The notes below the pieces were generated by a model that was not told where the DNA came from, ran no database searches, and worked only from the letters and a program-made list of their open reading frames with translations. Both the position numbers and the translations under genes were made by a program. DNA of 64,000 nucleotides from Ridgeia piscesae. Taxonomy: Eukaryota > Annelida > Polychaeta > Sabellida > Siboglinidae. The DNA is taken from contig JAODUO010000422.1 in assembly GCA_025642075.2 (NCBI GenBank), forward strand, positions 243,501-307,500, read 5' to 3'. Positions 40,901 to 46,675 of the stretch are shown one piece after another; the stretch's first letter is position 1, and every line of letters begins with the position of its first letter.

Positions 40901-43462
40901 GGATGTGTGTCAGTGTGACTTCAGTGGATGTCTGTCAGTGTGACTTCAGTGGATGTCTGTCAGTGTGACTTCAGTGGATGTCTGTCAGTGTGACTTCAGT
41001 GGATGTCTGTCAGTGTGACTTCAGTGGATGTGTGTCAGTGTGACTTCAGTGGATGTCTTTCAGTGTGACTTCAGTGGATGTGTGTCAGTGTGACTTCAGT
41101 GGATGTGTGTCAGTGTGACTTCAGTGGATGTGTGTCAGTGTGACTTCAGTGGATGTCTGTCAGTGTGACTTCAGTGGATGTCTGTCAGTGTAACTTCATG
41201 GATGTGTGTCAGTGTGACTTCAGTGGATGTGTGTCAGTGTGACTTCAGTGGATGTCTGTCAGTGTGACTTCAGTGGGTGTGTGTCAGTGTGACTTCAGTG
41301 GGTGTGTGTCAGTGTGACTTCAGTGGGTGGGTGTCAGTCTTCAGTGTAGCCTCTGTGGACACTGGACATTATTGTGCATCTAGACTTGTGTCAACTGTTG
41401 CTGTTGTGTTGCACAAGGAACATGAGCAAGTACAGTTCTTTCACATTCAACATTCTCATTCATGTGATTTGTTCAGGTTATACTCGTAAATGTATCACAT
41501 AAATGATCTAATCACATGTATGATATCATGATAATGGTTGACCCCGAAAAAACAAATGTCACATTGGGTGGTCTTCTGTGTAGTGAGACCTGCTAATTTT
41601 AGACATACATCCCCAAAGCCAAGTATATTGTCAAGGTCATTCGATGGCACCACCATCATCTAAAACCAATCACAGTGGCATGGTGTGGTGCAGAATGTAT
41701 CTGACTGGCCTGGTATGGCCTTGGACGTGTCAGGTTGGCCTGGTATAACAAGTCAGACACTGCCACTGTAGTTGGCTTTAACCAAGGTTTACTGGTATCC
41801 CATAAGTAACCATGTCTCCCTATGAATGTGAGATTCACATTGACCTGTTTGTTGTCTGTCTATTTCTGTGCGGTCTGTCCATTCCCTCTAGCACTGCTCT
41901 GGGAGGGCCCAGGAGAGGCAACTAATGTAGTTGCTGTCTGTGTCATCACTGTGTGACTGCTGCTAGGCAAGCAACACCCACTGGGAGGTTACTGTGTTAT
42001 GTAACACTTATTGCAACTTCTTGCTGCATGCACCCTGGATACAAATGTGTTTCTGTAGGGACACACTTCAGAGGCTGTGGACCTTTAAAAAGAAAGTGAT
42101 AGTTTAAAAAACATGTTCAAATTAATCATGTACATTATGAATTCTTCCTCATCTACAGCAGATGCTGGAAGGGAAAGCGGATGCATTTGACACCTCCATC
42201 ACTGTCCGCTAGGAGCCCTGTCACCTACATCACTGTCCATTAGGAGCTCTGTCACACAAGGACACTGTCAAACACAAGGTTCTGGCATACAGTGGCACCC
42301 ACAGACTGTCTTCTTGGAAATCACCTGTCAGGTCCAGCAGTGTCGAGACAGTAGTTAGTAAGTTACTGTTGGTGTGTGTGCAAACAGTAAACGACTCACT
42401 CCATACATGTATGTGTCAATGATGAGTCATTAATTGTATTAAAAAAACTTAATGTCATTAGTACATATGTCACCTTTCTGCAGAGATTCAGCAGTGCTGA
42501 AACTTGAAAGTGGGACATAACATTTCCATGTGAGTTGCTTTTATATATCTTGAAACTGGGAACAGATAATGTCCTGGCTGTCAGATGCTACGGCCAAACA
42601 ACCAAATCTTGGATTAACTGGAAACAGATGGCACGGTTATGTAACATCTCCTTGCCAAGTACAATCTGGAATCAAAACTAAGTGAATGGTACATGTGTTA
42701 TGATGACATTAGTTAATATGACATTAGTGACAAGGTGAAGGAGGTTAATGAGGGGAGGATATGATGTGAAATGGGTGGGGAACCCAGCATGTTAGTTACT
42801 TGTGAGTCACCCTTGTGTGACAACCAACCGTTTGATGTGTTTTGTCACATGTGGTTACAACCTTCACATGCATTCACACATTGGACCAGTAAAAAGGTGT
42901 CACACGTTATGAAGTGGAACTGAAAATGTGTCAGCAGCCACACATTGAGAGAAGATGGATAGACGGAGGCTGCCTACGTTAACAAGCAAGTGGGCTGCAT
43001 AAAGTAGTGACTAGGTTTGGGGCTGAAGTACTCGTTACTCATACCTATTGGTACTCAAGTACCAATTTGTTTTACAAAAATACTTTTTTTCACACTTACA
43101 CTTGCTTGCTTGTATTAACGTATTCATTCTTGTTAATCATAAAAAATACAAGTACTTTGGGAGTACTTCACAGTCCTGGTGCTCATTACTCGAGTACTTA
43201 GGTTGAGTACTCAACCCGGCGTAGTACTTCTACTAGGACAGTGAGGCAACTAGACAGGAGGCAGAGGACAGATGGACGACCAGACAGACGGACACAGGGA
43301 CACATGAACAGATTAACTAACCAAGTGACTTACAGATGAAACACAGATGACATACAGATGACACAGACAGACACTGACCTGGTCACAGATGAGGTCCCAC
43401 TTCTTGTCATCGTCATACTTCCTCAGTACATTGGCCTTGTCCGGGGGTAGATCCATGGACGC
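2930..43462 (-). CDS. FMNL: FMNL-type formin, partial gene of 19 exons
   Basis: Diaphanous-related formins bind Rho-family GTPases, are released from autoinhibition, and nucleate and elongate unbranched actin filaments at the cell cortex. Exons were joined by matching splice sites and codon phase. The order seen is: GTPase-binding start (exons a-b), FH3/DID armadillo region (c-j), coiled coil (j-m), FH1 with proline runs of 6, 5 and 5 (n), and FH2 lasso, linker and knob start (o-s). FMNL rather than DAAM or DIAPH is chosen because of [42 protein letters not shown] and LSKVER-like FH2 sequence, recalled from the family. About 690 residues are visible out of roughly 1000-1100 usual. The first coding exon was not found to the right, and the rest of FH2 and the DAD lie left of base 1. 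All but two junctions keep frame: n/o is out of phase and exon o has a 1-base deletion. Confidence 0.95.
3152..4416. repeat. 49-base array made from the exon r donor junction
   Basis: About 24 clean copies (from ~3250) plus two or three degenerate ones at the left. The unit contains CTGATCATGAAC and, read on the minus strand, AGTTCATGATCAGT|GTAGGA, i.e. the final 14 bases of exon r plus its splice donor. The only coding copy is the rightmost one. The internal palindromes TGATCA and ACTAGT recur in each unit. Confidence 0.95.
4404..4551 (-). CDS. FMNL: FMNL exon r (FH2), donor embedded in repeat
   Basis: The exon is 148 bases, acceptor GTATTTCAG. It encodes [40 protein letters not shown] and SDEDKFMIS. 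The donor is AGT|GTAGGA, the only nearby GT that keeps phase 0 into exon s and aligns with the family's EDKFMxxLxxVERL. The last 14 exon bases and the donor recur in each unit of the adjoining 49-base array. Confidence 0.92.
4563..4672. repeat. 13-base array beside the exon r acceptor
   Basis: About eight copies of GAGGATYATCAGT. On the minus strand each unit holds ACTGAT, which resembles a branch-point consensus, and the array ends about 12 bases upstream of the exon r acceptor. Confidence 0.85.
5004..5061 (-). CDS. FMNL: FMNL exon q (FH2 knob)
   Basis: This is a small 58-base exon. The acceptor is TTTCACAG and the donor is ATAG|GTAAGG. Joined to p and r it reads [20 protein letters not shown] then INSLDL. 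The Ile in NVAITRRK is in the position of the conserved actin-contacting isoleucine of FH2 domains (family knowledge). Confidence 0.94.
5570..5726 (-). CDS. FMNL: FMNL exon p (FH2 linker)
   Basis: The exon is 157 bases, phase 0 start, acceptor CGTTGCAG, donor GTCG|GTAAGG. It reads [16 protein letters not shown], a polar stretch, then [17 protein letters not shown]. It corresponds to the FMNL/Frl segment FExxFK...VSLLExxRxxN between lasso and knob. Confidence 0.95.
6357..8685. repeat. 44-base array made from the exon o donor junction
   Basis: About 53 copies. On the minus strand each unit reads TCAGACCTCGACGATGAGAG, then ACTGTACAAG, GTAAGT and a CACATGT/CACGTGT tail. It carries the coding tail [10 protein letters not shown] of exon o and a perfect AAG|GTAAGT donor. 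The exon-linked copy is at the right end. Some units carry CACGTG and others CATGTG, giving a mosaic of E-box-like sites. Single-base indels occur at the right (for example near 8386 and 8605). Confidence 0.96.
8659..8782 (-). CDS. FMNL: FMNL exon o (FH2 lasso), with 1-base deletion
   Basis: The exon follows CTGACAG. It encodes [20 protein letters not shown] then [16 protein letters not shown], matching the KKPIxTKxRxPxLNWxALKPxQxxGTVF start of FMNL FH2, including the lasso Trp. Near its 3' end one G is missing at about 8672 relative to every neighbouring repeat copy (GATAGAGAC against GATGAGAGAC), which turns DERLYK out of frame into a stop at the donor. Restoring the count makes the phase match exon p. 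The donor AAG|GTAAGT is the first of about 53 tandem copies. Confidence 0.9.
9061..11893. repeat. 42-base minisatellite, about 67 copies
   Basis: The unit is tagged by CACTGAGCTACTAGGG and ATAGTCTACCAGGGTCTA. It alternates between GGGTCC and GGGCCC variants. An odd unit containing ACAGTGTACTAGTGTCTA occurs at 10771 and again at 11502, so a block of about 731 bases has been duplicated. It fills most of the intron between exons n and o and does not span a splice site. Confidence 0.97.
12209..12381 (-). CDS. FMNL: FMNL exon n (FH1, profilin-binding)
   Basis: The exon is 173 bases, acceptor CGTTGCAG, donor CCCAG|GTGAGT. It encodes [17 protein letters not shown] followed by runs of 6, 5 and 5 prolines separated by MAGMPH, SLPGTMA and GMPG. 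FH1 recruits profilin-actin and SH3/WW partners. It is short compared with vertebrate FMNL FH1 regions. With this donor the exon ends in phase 0, while exon o needs one carried base, so an indel in the G/C homopolymers, the weaker donor CCTG|GTGCCC, or a missed small exon must be invoked. Confidence 0.88.
12634..12772 (-). CDS. FMNL: FMNL exon m (coiled coil), acceptor embedded in repeat
   Basis: The exon is 139 bases when started at the copy nearest the unique sequence: GTTGTCAG|GAG, then [20 protein letters not shown], and later [19 protein letters not shown] and IK, with donor AAGA|GTAAGT. It is a Gln/Glu/Leu-rich helix. The acceptor and first ~24 coding bases form the repeat unit of the adjacent array, so starts at 12808, 12844 or 12880 are also in frame. 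Each would add the 12 residues [12 protein letters not shown] or a variant. Confidence 0.88.
12760..13376. repeat. 36-base array made from the exon m acceptor junction
   Basis: About 17 copies of 34-36 bases. On the minus strand each contains TTGTGTTGTCAG|GAGTTGTG, i.e. the exon m acceptor plus the first coding bases. Spacing is exactly 36 for the first four acceptors (exon starts 12772, 12808, 12844, 12880) and then 35, so only the nearest copies are in frame. Confidence 0.95.
13642..13694 (-). CDS. FMNL: FMNL exon l (coiled coil)
   Basis: The exon is 53 bases. After TTTCTTTCAG it finishes the Ala codon and then reads [17 protein letters not shown], ending CAG|GTAAAT in phase 0. The heptad-like leucine spacing fits a coiled coil. 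The flanking introns carry the 33-base array (upstream in the gene) and the 36-base array (downstream). Confidence 0.92.
14077..16886. repeat. 33-base minisatellite, about 85 copies
   Basis: The unit is tagged by GTGTCACCTAGCAGAGGCTA and GAGCAAGCTAAG, with a TAGC...GCTA inverted repeat. A sub-block at about 14510-14760 has CACCAAGCAG or CACCCAGCAG instead of CACCTAGCAG, which removes stop codons on the minus strand there. It lies in the intron between exons k and l, starting about 130 bases after the exon k donor. Confidence 0.97.
17016..17064 (-). CDS. FMNL: FMNL exon k (coiled coil)
   Basis: The exon is 49 bases, acceptor TGTTTCAG, donor ATCG|GTGAGT. It encodes [16 protein letters not shown] and one base of Ala. 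Joined to exon l it gives [17 protein letters not shown], matching the MAKIAELEKQL coiled-coil motif of FMNL1/2. The phase agrees exactly. Confidence 0.92.
17428..17577 (-). CDS. FMNL: FMNL exon j (end of FH3, start of coiled coil)
   Basis: The exon has 50 codons, phase 0/0, acceptor ATGTTGCAG, donor CAC|GTATGT. It starts [20 protein letters not shown], then has [19 protein letters not shown] and DLEEALSH. It matches the LExLRxTESDKLQVQIQAYLDN and LLEDxETKNAxLE motifs at the DID/dimerisation border. The C-terminal part is acidic and helical and begins the coiled coil. Confidence 0.96.
17788..17898 (-). CDS. FMNL: FMNL exon i (DID)
   Basis: The exon has 37 codons, phase 0/0, acceptor CCTGTAG, donor GAG|GTGAGG. 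It reads [20 protein letters not shown] and then [17 protein letters not shown]. This is one of the most conserved formin FH3 stretches and continues directly from exon h. Confidence 0.96.
18060..18118. repeat. Short 13-base direct repeat
   Basis: About four copies of CTGCTGTGTCCCT in the intron between exons h and i. Confidence 0.85.
18408..18485 (-). CDS. FMNL: FMNL exon h (DID)
   Basis: The exon has 26 codons, phase 0/0, acceptor TGTCGCAG, donor ATG|GTGAGT. It reads [20 protein letters not shown] then FHIDFM, the family's EVCxExxRFExLMxYFRNED-IDFM segment. Confidence 0.95.
18885..18978 (-). CDS. FMNL: FMNL exon g (DID armadillo repeat)
   Basis: The exon is 94 bases. The first base completes Arg, then [20 protein letters not shown] and [11 protein letters not shown] follow. 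The acceptor is GTTGACAG and the donor is GAG|GTGAGT. It is nearly identical to the conserved [20 protein letters not shown] core of FMNL and DAAM formins. Confidence 0.96.
19369..19445 (-). CDS. FMNL: FMNL exon f (DID armadillo repeat)
   Basis: The exon is 77 bases, phase 0 start, ending with AG of an Arg codon. The acceptor is CTCTTGCAG and the donor is TACAG|GTAAGT. It encodes [20 protein letters not shown] and NHKSY, corresponding to the family's YGFNxVMxHPxAVNEIALSLNNKNPR segment. Confidence 0.95.
19918..19961. repeat. (TA)n microsatellite
   Basis: An uninterrupted TA run of about 40 bases, roughly 45 bases after the donor of exon e. Confidence 0.97.
20006..20243 (-). CDS. FMNL: FMNL exon e (Ser/Arg-rich loop and DID)
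   Basis: This is the longest exon, 238 bases (79 codons plus one base), from CACCAG to CACCAG|GTGGGT. It begins [17 protein letters not shown], runs through a serine- and arginine-rich, probably disordered and phosphorylatable loop ([18 protein letters not shown] and on), and ends [17 protein letters not shown], a diagnostic FMNL motif. The loop occupies the variable position of vertebrate FMNL proteins. Confidence 0.95.
20452..20822. repeat. 63-base duplication of the exon d tail and donor
   Basis: About four good copies, including the exon itself, plus a diverged fragment at 20452-20480. Each intronic copy carries about 50 bases of exon d sequence and ATGAG|GTAAGT. The leftmost good copy is separated by a 30-base foreign insert (20591-20620) from the rest. 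The functional exon is the right-hand copy. Confidence 0.93.
20766..20849 (-). CDS. FMNL: FMNL exon d (DID/FH3)
   Basis: The exon is 84 bases and encodes [20 protein letters not shown] then SYTQIVM, matching the [20 protein letters not shown] family segment. The acceptor is ATGTTTCAG and the donor is ATGAG|GTAAGT. Its last ~50 bases and the donor are repeated about three more times into the downstream intron (20452-20765). Reading through the donor meets TAA at once, so only this first donor preserves the frame. Confidence 0.95.
21238..21630. repeat. 17-base array made from the exon c donor
   Basis: About 23 copies of GTTGATACTCACTCTAT. On the minus strand this is ATAGA|GTGAGTATCAAC, the last five bases of exon c and its GTGAGT donor. 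A few units have CTGATACT or CTTACT variants. The rightmost unit is the genuine junction. Confidence 0.96.
21623..21702 (-). CDS. FMNL: FMNL exon c (start of DID/FH3)
   Basis: The exon is 80 bases, phase 0 start, ending with two bases of a codon. The acceptor is AATTCCAG and the donor is ATAGA|GTGAGT. It reads [20 protein letters not shown] then LRTNHI, a highly conserved FMNL/DAAM segment. The split codon GA+A gives Glu on joining to exon d. Its donor is the edge copy of the 17-base array at 21238-21630. Confidence 0.95.
23129..23412. repeat. 24-base minisatellite, about 12 copies
   Basis: The unit is tagged by TGTGGAGCTATATGTGACAT followed by CAAG. TATATG and TATATATG variants alternate at the left. 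It lies in the intron between exons b and c. Confidence 0.95.
24472..24531 (-). CDS. FMNL: Candidate in-frame cassette exon of FMNL
   Basis: This is a 60-base open stretch that is phase 0/0, exactly compatible with insertion between exons b and c. It has a donor CGC|GTAAGT, a branch-like TTGACTAAC, a pyrimidine-rich run and an acceptor GTCAAG. It would add 20 basic, serine-rich residues ([12 protein letters not shown], then FRFRRGSR) at the point where family members carry a basic RRR-type stretch. It contains several CpGs in an otherwise CpG-poor intron. The AAG acceptor is less usual than CAG. I do not know this insert from other formins, so the call rests on splice grammar and phase. Confidence 0.5.
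25131..26885. repeat. 20-base minisatellite with BamHI site, partly degenerate
   Basis: The unit is GTGGATCCCTACACTGTACA. Copies are almost perfect from 25131 to about 25760 and again at 26545-26675. Between and after these blocks nearly every unit has different small deletions or insertions. The joined units contain the 12-base palindrome CACTGTACAGTG and GGATCC. The array lies in the intron between exons b and c. Confidence 0.96.
26886..28254. other. Intron DNA between two arrays
   Basis: Nothing recognisable apart from about three copies of a CCTGTAGTCCA-type motif at 27280-27310. An open frame at 27639-28010 lacks any family signal. Confidence 0.6.
28255..30195. repeat. 51-base minisatellite, about 38 copies
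   Basis: The unit is tagged by CTCACTGGCAGTGCTGTCAC and CACATAGTGCAGGAACCAGT. The unit is a multiple of three, so several frames stay open on both strands. Marker units (CTGTCTCACAGGCAG with GGAGCCAG) occur at about 29693 and 30101, eight units apart. Another marker (CTCACTGACAGTG) recurs three units apart near 29295 and 29450. These are local block duplications. Confidence 0.97.
30313..30337. repeat. (GACA)n microsatellite
   Basis: A short run of about six GACA units in the intron between exons b and c. Confidence 0.85.
31024..32437. repeat. 68-base dimeric AT-rich array, about 21 copies
   Basis: Each unit has two related halves of about 34 bases, GGGATGAAAACATGATACTT and GGGATGAAAACCTAATCTAT. 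Variants include CTTCCGTGGG and CTTTCCTGGG. A remnant half-unit sits at about 32482. It lies in the intron just after exon b. Confidence 0.96.
32953..33039 (-). CDS. FMNL: FMNL exon b (GBD/DID junction)
   Basis: The exon has 29 codons and is phase 0/0. The acceptor is CTCTTGCAG and the donor is AAG|GTAGGT. The product includes [19 protein letters not shown], matching the FMNL stretch that follows the ICDQ motif of exon a. It ends SSSKNAK and joins in frame either to exon c or to the candidate exon at 24472-24531. Confidence 0.93.
33861..34063. repeat. 66-base tandem repeat, about 3 copies
   Basis: The unit is tagged by ATCTGTAGATGTAGTCCTGG and CACAAGGTGCCCTGAC, in the intron between exons a and b. 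Confidence 0.92.
35840..35912. repeat. Two-copy direct repeat with 40-base period
   Basis: TCAGTGCTGATTCACACCAG followed by TGACACTGTT occurs at about 35841 and 35880. It may be an early stage of array formation. Confidence 0.85.
36370..38999. repeat. 84-base minisatellite, about 31 copies
   Basis: The unit is tagged by GTATGTCAGTGAACATCCAC and CTGTCTGTCAGGCCTCAGTG. Variants GGCCTC, GGCTTC and GGCTAC, and GGGTCTCTG, GGGCATCTG and GGGTCTTGG, are clustered in blocks. A seed-like region at 36290-36370 contains related GGATGTCTGTCAGTGTGG pieces. It is directly joined to the 25-base array. Confidence 0.97.
39000..41335. repeat. 25-base minisatellite, about 93 copies
   Basis: The unit is GGATGTGTGTCAGTGTGACT plus TCAGT, with GGATGTCTGTC variants mixed in. 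Occasional units lack one base (TTCATGGATG). One aberrant unit lies at about 39675-39690. Confidence 0.97.
41336..43378. other. Intron DNA between the 25-base array and exon a
   Basis: Mixed-composition DNA with no convincing coding sequence. The short open frame at 41656-41838 has no recognisable signature. Confidence 0.6.
43379..43462 (-). CDS. FMNL: FMNL exon a (GTPase-binding region)
   Basis: The exon has 28 codons and is phase 0 at both ends. It starts after TTGTAG and ends at CAG before GTCAGT. It reads [18 protein letters not shown] then [10 protein letters not shown], the N-terminal FMNL signature that follows the start-codon exon in family members. That upstream exon was not recognised in 43463-64000. 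The intron next to the donor has three or four loose copies of an ACAGATGA-type motif (43331-43370). Confidence 0.93.
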
Positions 43463-46400
43463 CTACAACAATGACCAGGTCATCCATGGTACACCCAAGT
43501 TGAGCAGTACAGCTTTGTATCATTACATAACATTTACTGCAAAGTTGCATCCATTTTGCAGACTGCCGAGTAGACAGTGCGAATGATATTGAAACCATTT
43601 AAAGAAATATTTTTACTTTTCAGTGACATCCATGTTAATTGAAAGAAAGTTACCTTTAAAACGAAACTTTCCAATTTAAGTAATATTATAAATATTTATA
43701 AGACGTGCACTCGTTGTGAGATAAGATATTACTGGGATAAATAAGAGAAAACACTACCTTTGCTCAATTATATACAGAATAAAAACACACGATTACATTT
43801 CTACAACCACCAAGGTCAAGCAACATTTACACCGGTCACCAACTTACGCACTTCACAGTTACACTGCAGTTTGGTCAAACATAACTATTAAGACAATGGG
43901 ACTGGACAAAAGTGAGTGTATCGCAAGGTTCTGCTCACTACACTTTGGGTGGCACATACATGTCTTTTTATATTATTTTAACGAGAGTCCCTTCATCATT
44001 CAAAATGTATTTTAATAGTAAACATAGCTCTGAATACACATACTAATATATGATTTTTTAATCATAAAAGTTCTGTGTCTAGTTAATAGTAAAATCTAGG
44101 GTAATTAAACCTCCATAGTTCAATGCAGGGAGCTCTACAATTAGGCAAACTCAAACATGCTGCAAAGCAAATATTAAAATGTCTGGTGGGCTTCCATATC
44201 TCAGACATTACAGCATTAATTCTAGGTCAATATTTAACACACTATCATTATCAAGGTTCCTGAGTGCACCTATAATTATGGTGTGGTCCCTATTTTCTAC
44301 CACACTTGCCTGGAGGTCATGACTAGGGTCAAGTGTTGATTGAAGCCATGGAGCAGTGGCATTATGTGGGATTAAAGTGAATGCAGCCAGTAAACAGCAC
44401 TAATGCAGGTTTATAATTATGTACAGCAGTGTAGTGCTTCACCTGAAGGGTGAAGCCCTTGGGGCGGTTTACTTTCTAACACTGTCAGACTGTTTAGATG
44501 TGAACTTGTGATGTGTGCTTTCACACTGTGGAGGAGGCACTCAATCAAGTGAAGGAGACCATCCACAGTCTGTGTGAGGAATAACTGAACACTGAACTAG
44601 GAAGTAGAACAAGAACATTGTCAGTGCTCAAGGAAGTGTGATGACGTAACACATACTCAATTGATGTATCATTCTAGACATTACAACTGTTAGAGAGAAA
44701 AATACTGGCTGAAGACAGAGATGGGGGAGGGGGAAGGGAAGGAAGGAGGGATGGAGCGAAGGAGGGAGGGATGGAGCAAAGGAGGGAGGGATGGAGCGAA
44801 TGAAGGAGGGATGGAGCGAATGAAGGAGGGATGGAGCGAAGGAGGGAGGGATGGAGCAAAGGAAGGAGGGATGGAGCAAAGGAAGGAGGATGGAGCGAAG
44901 GAGGGAGGGATGGAGCGAAGGAGGGAGGGATGGAGCGAAGGAGGGAGGGATGGAGCGAAGGAGGGAGGGATGGAGCAAAGGAAGGAGGGATGGAGCGAAG
45001 GAGGAGGGATGGAGCAAAGGAAGGAGGGATGGAGCGAAGGAGGGAGGGATGGAGCAAAGGAAGGAGGGATGGAGCAAAGGAGGTAGCAAGGGAGGGAGAG
45101 ACAGACAGACAGTTCCAAGGATGGAGAGGATGGTTAATGAAGGAGCTGAAGAGATGGAAATGGGTGGAAAAGGGAAGAAAGGAGAGATTAAAATTATTAC
45201 AATTTAAGAGAACAAACACTTATTTTTTATTTCCGATGCCTGCAGTCAGTTTTGAAAACAATATAAAACAAAATGGTAATAAAATGCAGTGGCTGTACAT
45301 GGCAGTAAATTAATAATTATATTCCACAAGGGCAGGCTAATCAGTGAAACAGAATTAGTGACAACCTTGATACACATACACAAATATTGAAGTCTATATT
45401 TGAAGTTACTGCCTGAGCCAAGCCCCACTCAGACAAACTAAAGACATCAAGAGTAAGATTAAGATGCCCCAACAGCCAGGAATGTACATGTGATGTATGC
45501 ACTGACACTGACAGAATGTCAAGTCCTGGCAGAGCCTCAAAGTAAACAAGCTTTAAATAATACAATGTAGACACCTACCACCATAACACTTATGCGGCCA
45601 CAGGCCCACAGGCAATATCATTACTTTTACTGCAGCTAACTTTAATAACTTTATGACTCATTTTGTGCAGACAACAGACACGGCTGACCACAAGTCCACA
45701 GCAATCATCATTACTTTCTACTTTTACTACAGCTTGTGAAGATAAAAATACCACAGTGGTAATGCTGTTATTGTAACACTGCTCTGGAGCCAACTGTAAT
45801 AGGGTTATAAATACTGACCACAAGAGGAAAAATCCAATGAAGAGACTGCACAAGAACCCAAGTGATTCCCTACAGTACCAATTGACATTCATGTCTCACT
45901 TGCAATAGACATGTCTCTTGATTCCCATGACGTAAGAGCCTGCAGCTTTAGTCAGGTTGTACCACAGCACTCGACTCAGTTGGTTACATTTAGTAGTCGT
46001 TGATATTAAACTGTTCAAATGGTTCTTTTTTATAATTGCAACATAGAATATTTATTGCCTGGTTGTATTTAAAATATTGACATCTCACTATTCTTTTAGA
46101 AACATAACATTTTTAACTATGATCTATAAAAAAAATATTAAACAGCTTTGAAATAAACAATCTTTACCAGTTTTATGACACACTGAAAAAAATTCAACTT
46201 TTTATGACACTTAACATTCTTTATCATATTGATTTGTTACTTCTTTTATCCAATGTATTTACATTTGAGAAAAAATATTATAATTCCACCAGCAATACTG
46301 TTGTAAACACTTGTTCTCTGAGATGGGAGAATTGGGGCATTTTAATTGTACATGTCATCATATTTCATGTACAACAAACCCTTATATCAAACATACAATT

Positions 46401-46675
46401 CATCAGTTTCGCTTACTGTCAGGCATGTTCTCGAATTACAAAATGCACTAATTAATTATTGATCTTTGATAATGCCTGACTGCCTGGGCTATAAAATTAT
46501 ATTCAAGGTAGTGGCTAAGGGCAGAATGTTATTTGCTTTTTTTAAACAATGCTATAACATGACACCATAAATACATGCCACAGATGTGTTGTGACAAGGT
46601 GACAGCCAAGACAGACAGGTGGGCTAGAGTATAATATATGTGGACTTTTAGTCTCTATCAATTAGGGTGCTTACT
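43463..46675. other. DNA right of exon a, no exon found
   Basis: The start-codon exon of FMNL was looked for here on the minus strand and not seen. The purine-rich array at 44744-45082 is the only clear feature; the rest is AT-rich. Confidence 0.6.
44744..45082. repeat. 20-base purine-rich array, about 16 copies
   Basis: The unit is GCGAAGGAGGGAGGGATGGA with GCAAAGGAAGG variants. One strand is almost pure purine, which could favour triplex or G-rich structures. It lies to the right of exon a. Confidence 0.95.

Noticed and set aside
2930..43462. DAAM or DIAPH formin instead of FMNL
   Set aside because: The N-terminal [10 protein letters not shown], the [15 protein letters not shown] motif and the FH2 entry [15 protein letters not shown] fit FMNL better. 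DAAM has a different N-terminal sequence as I recall it.
44628..45313. Ser/Pro/Leu-rich and Gly/Glu-rich ORFs on both strands
   Set aside because: They come from the purine-rich 20-base array.
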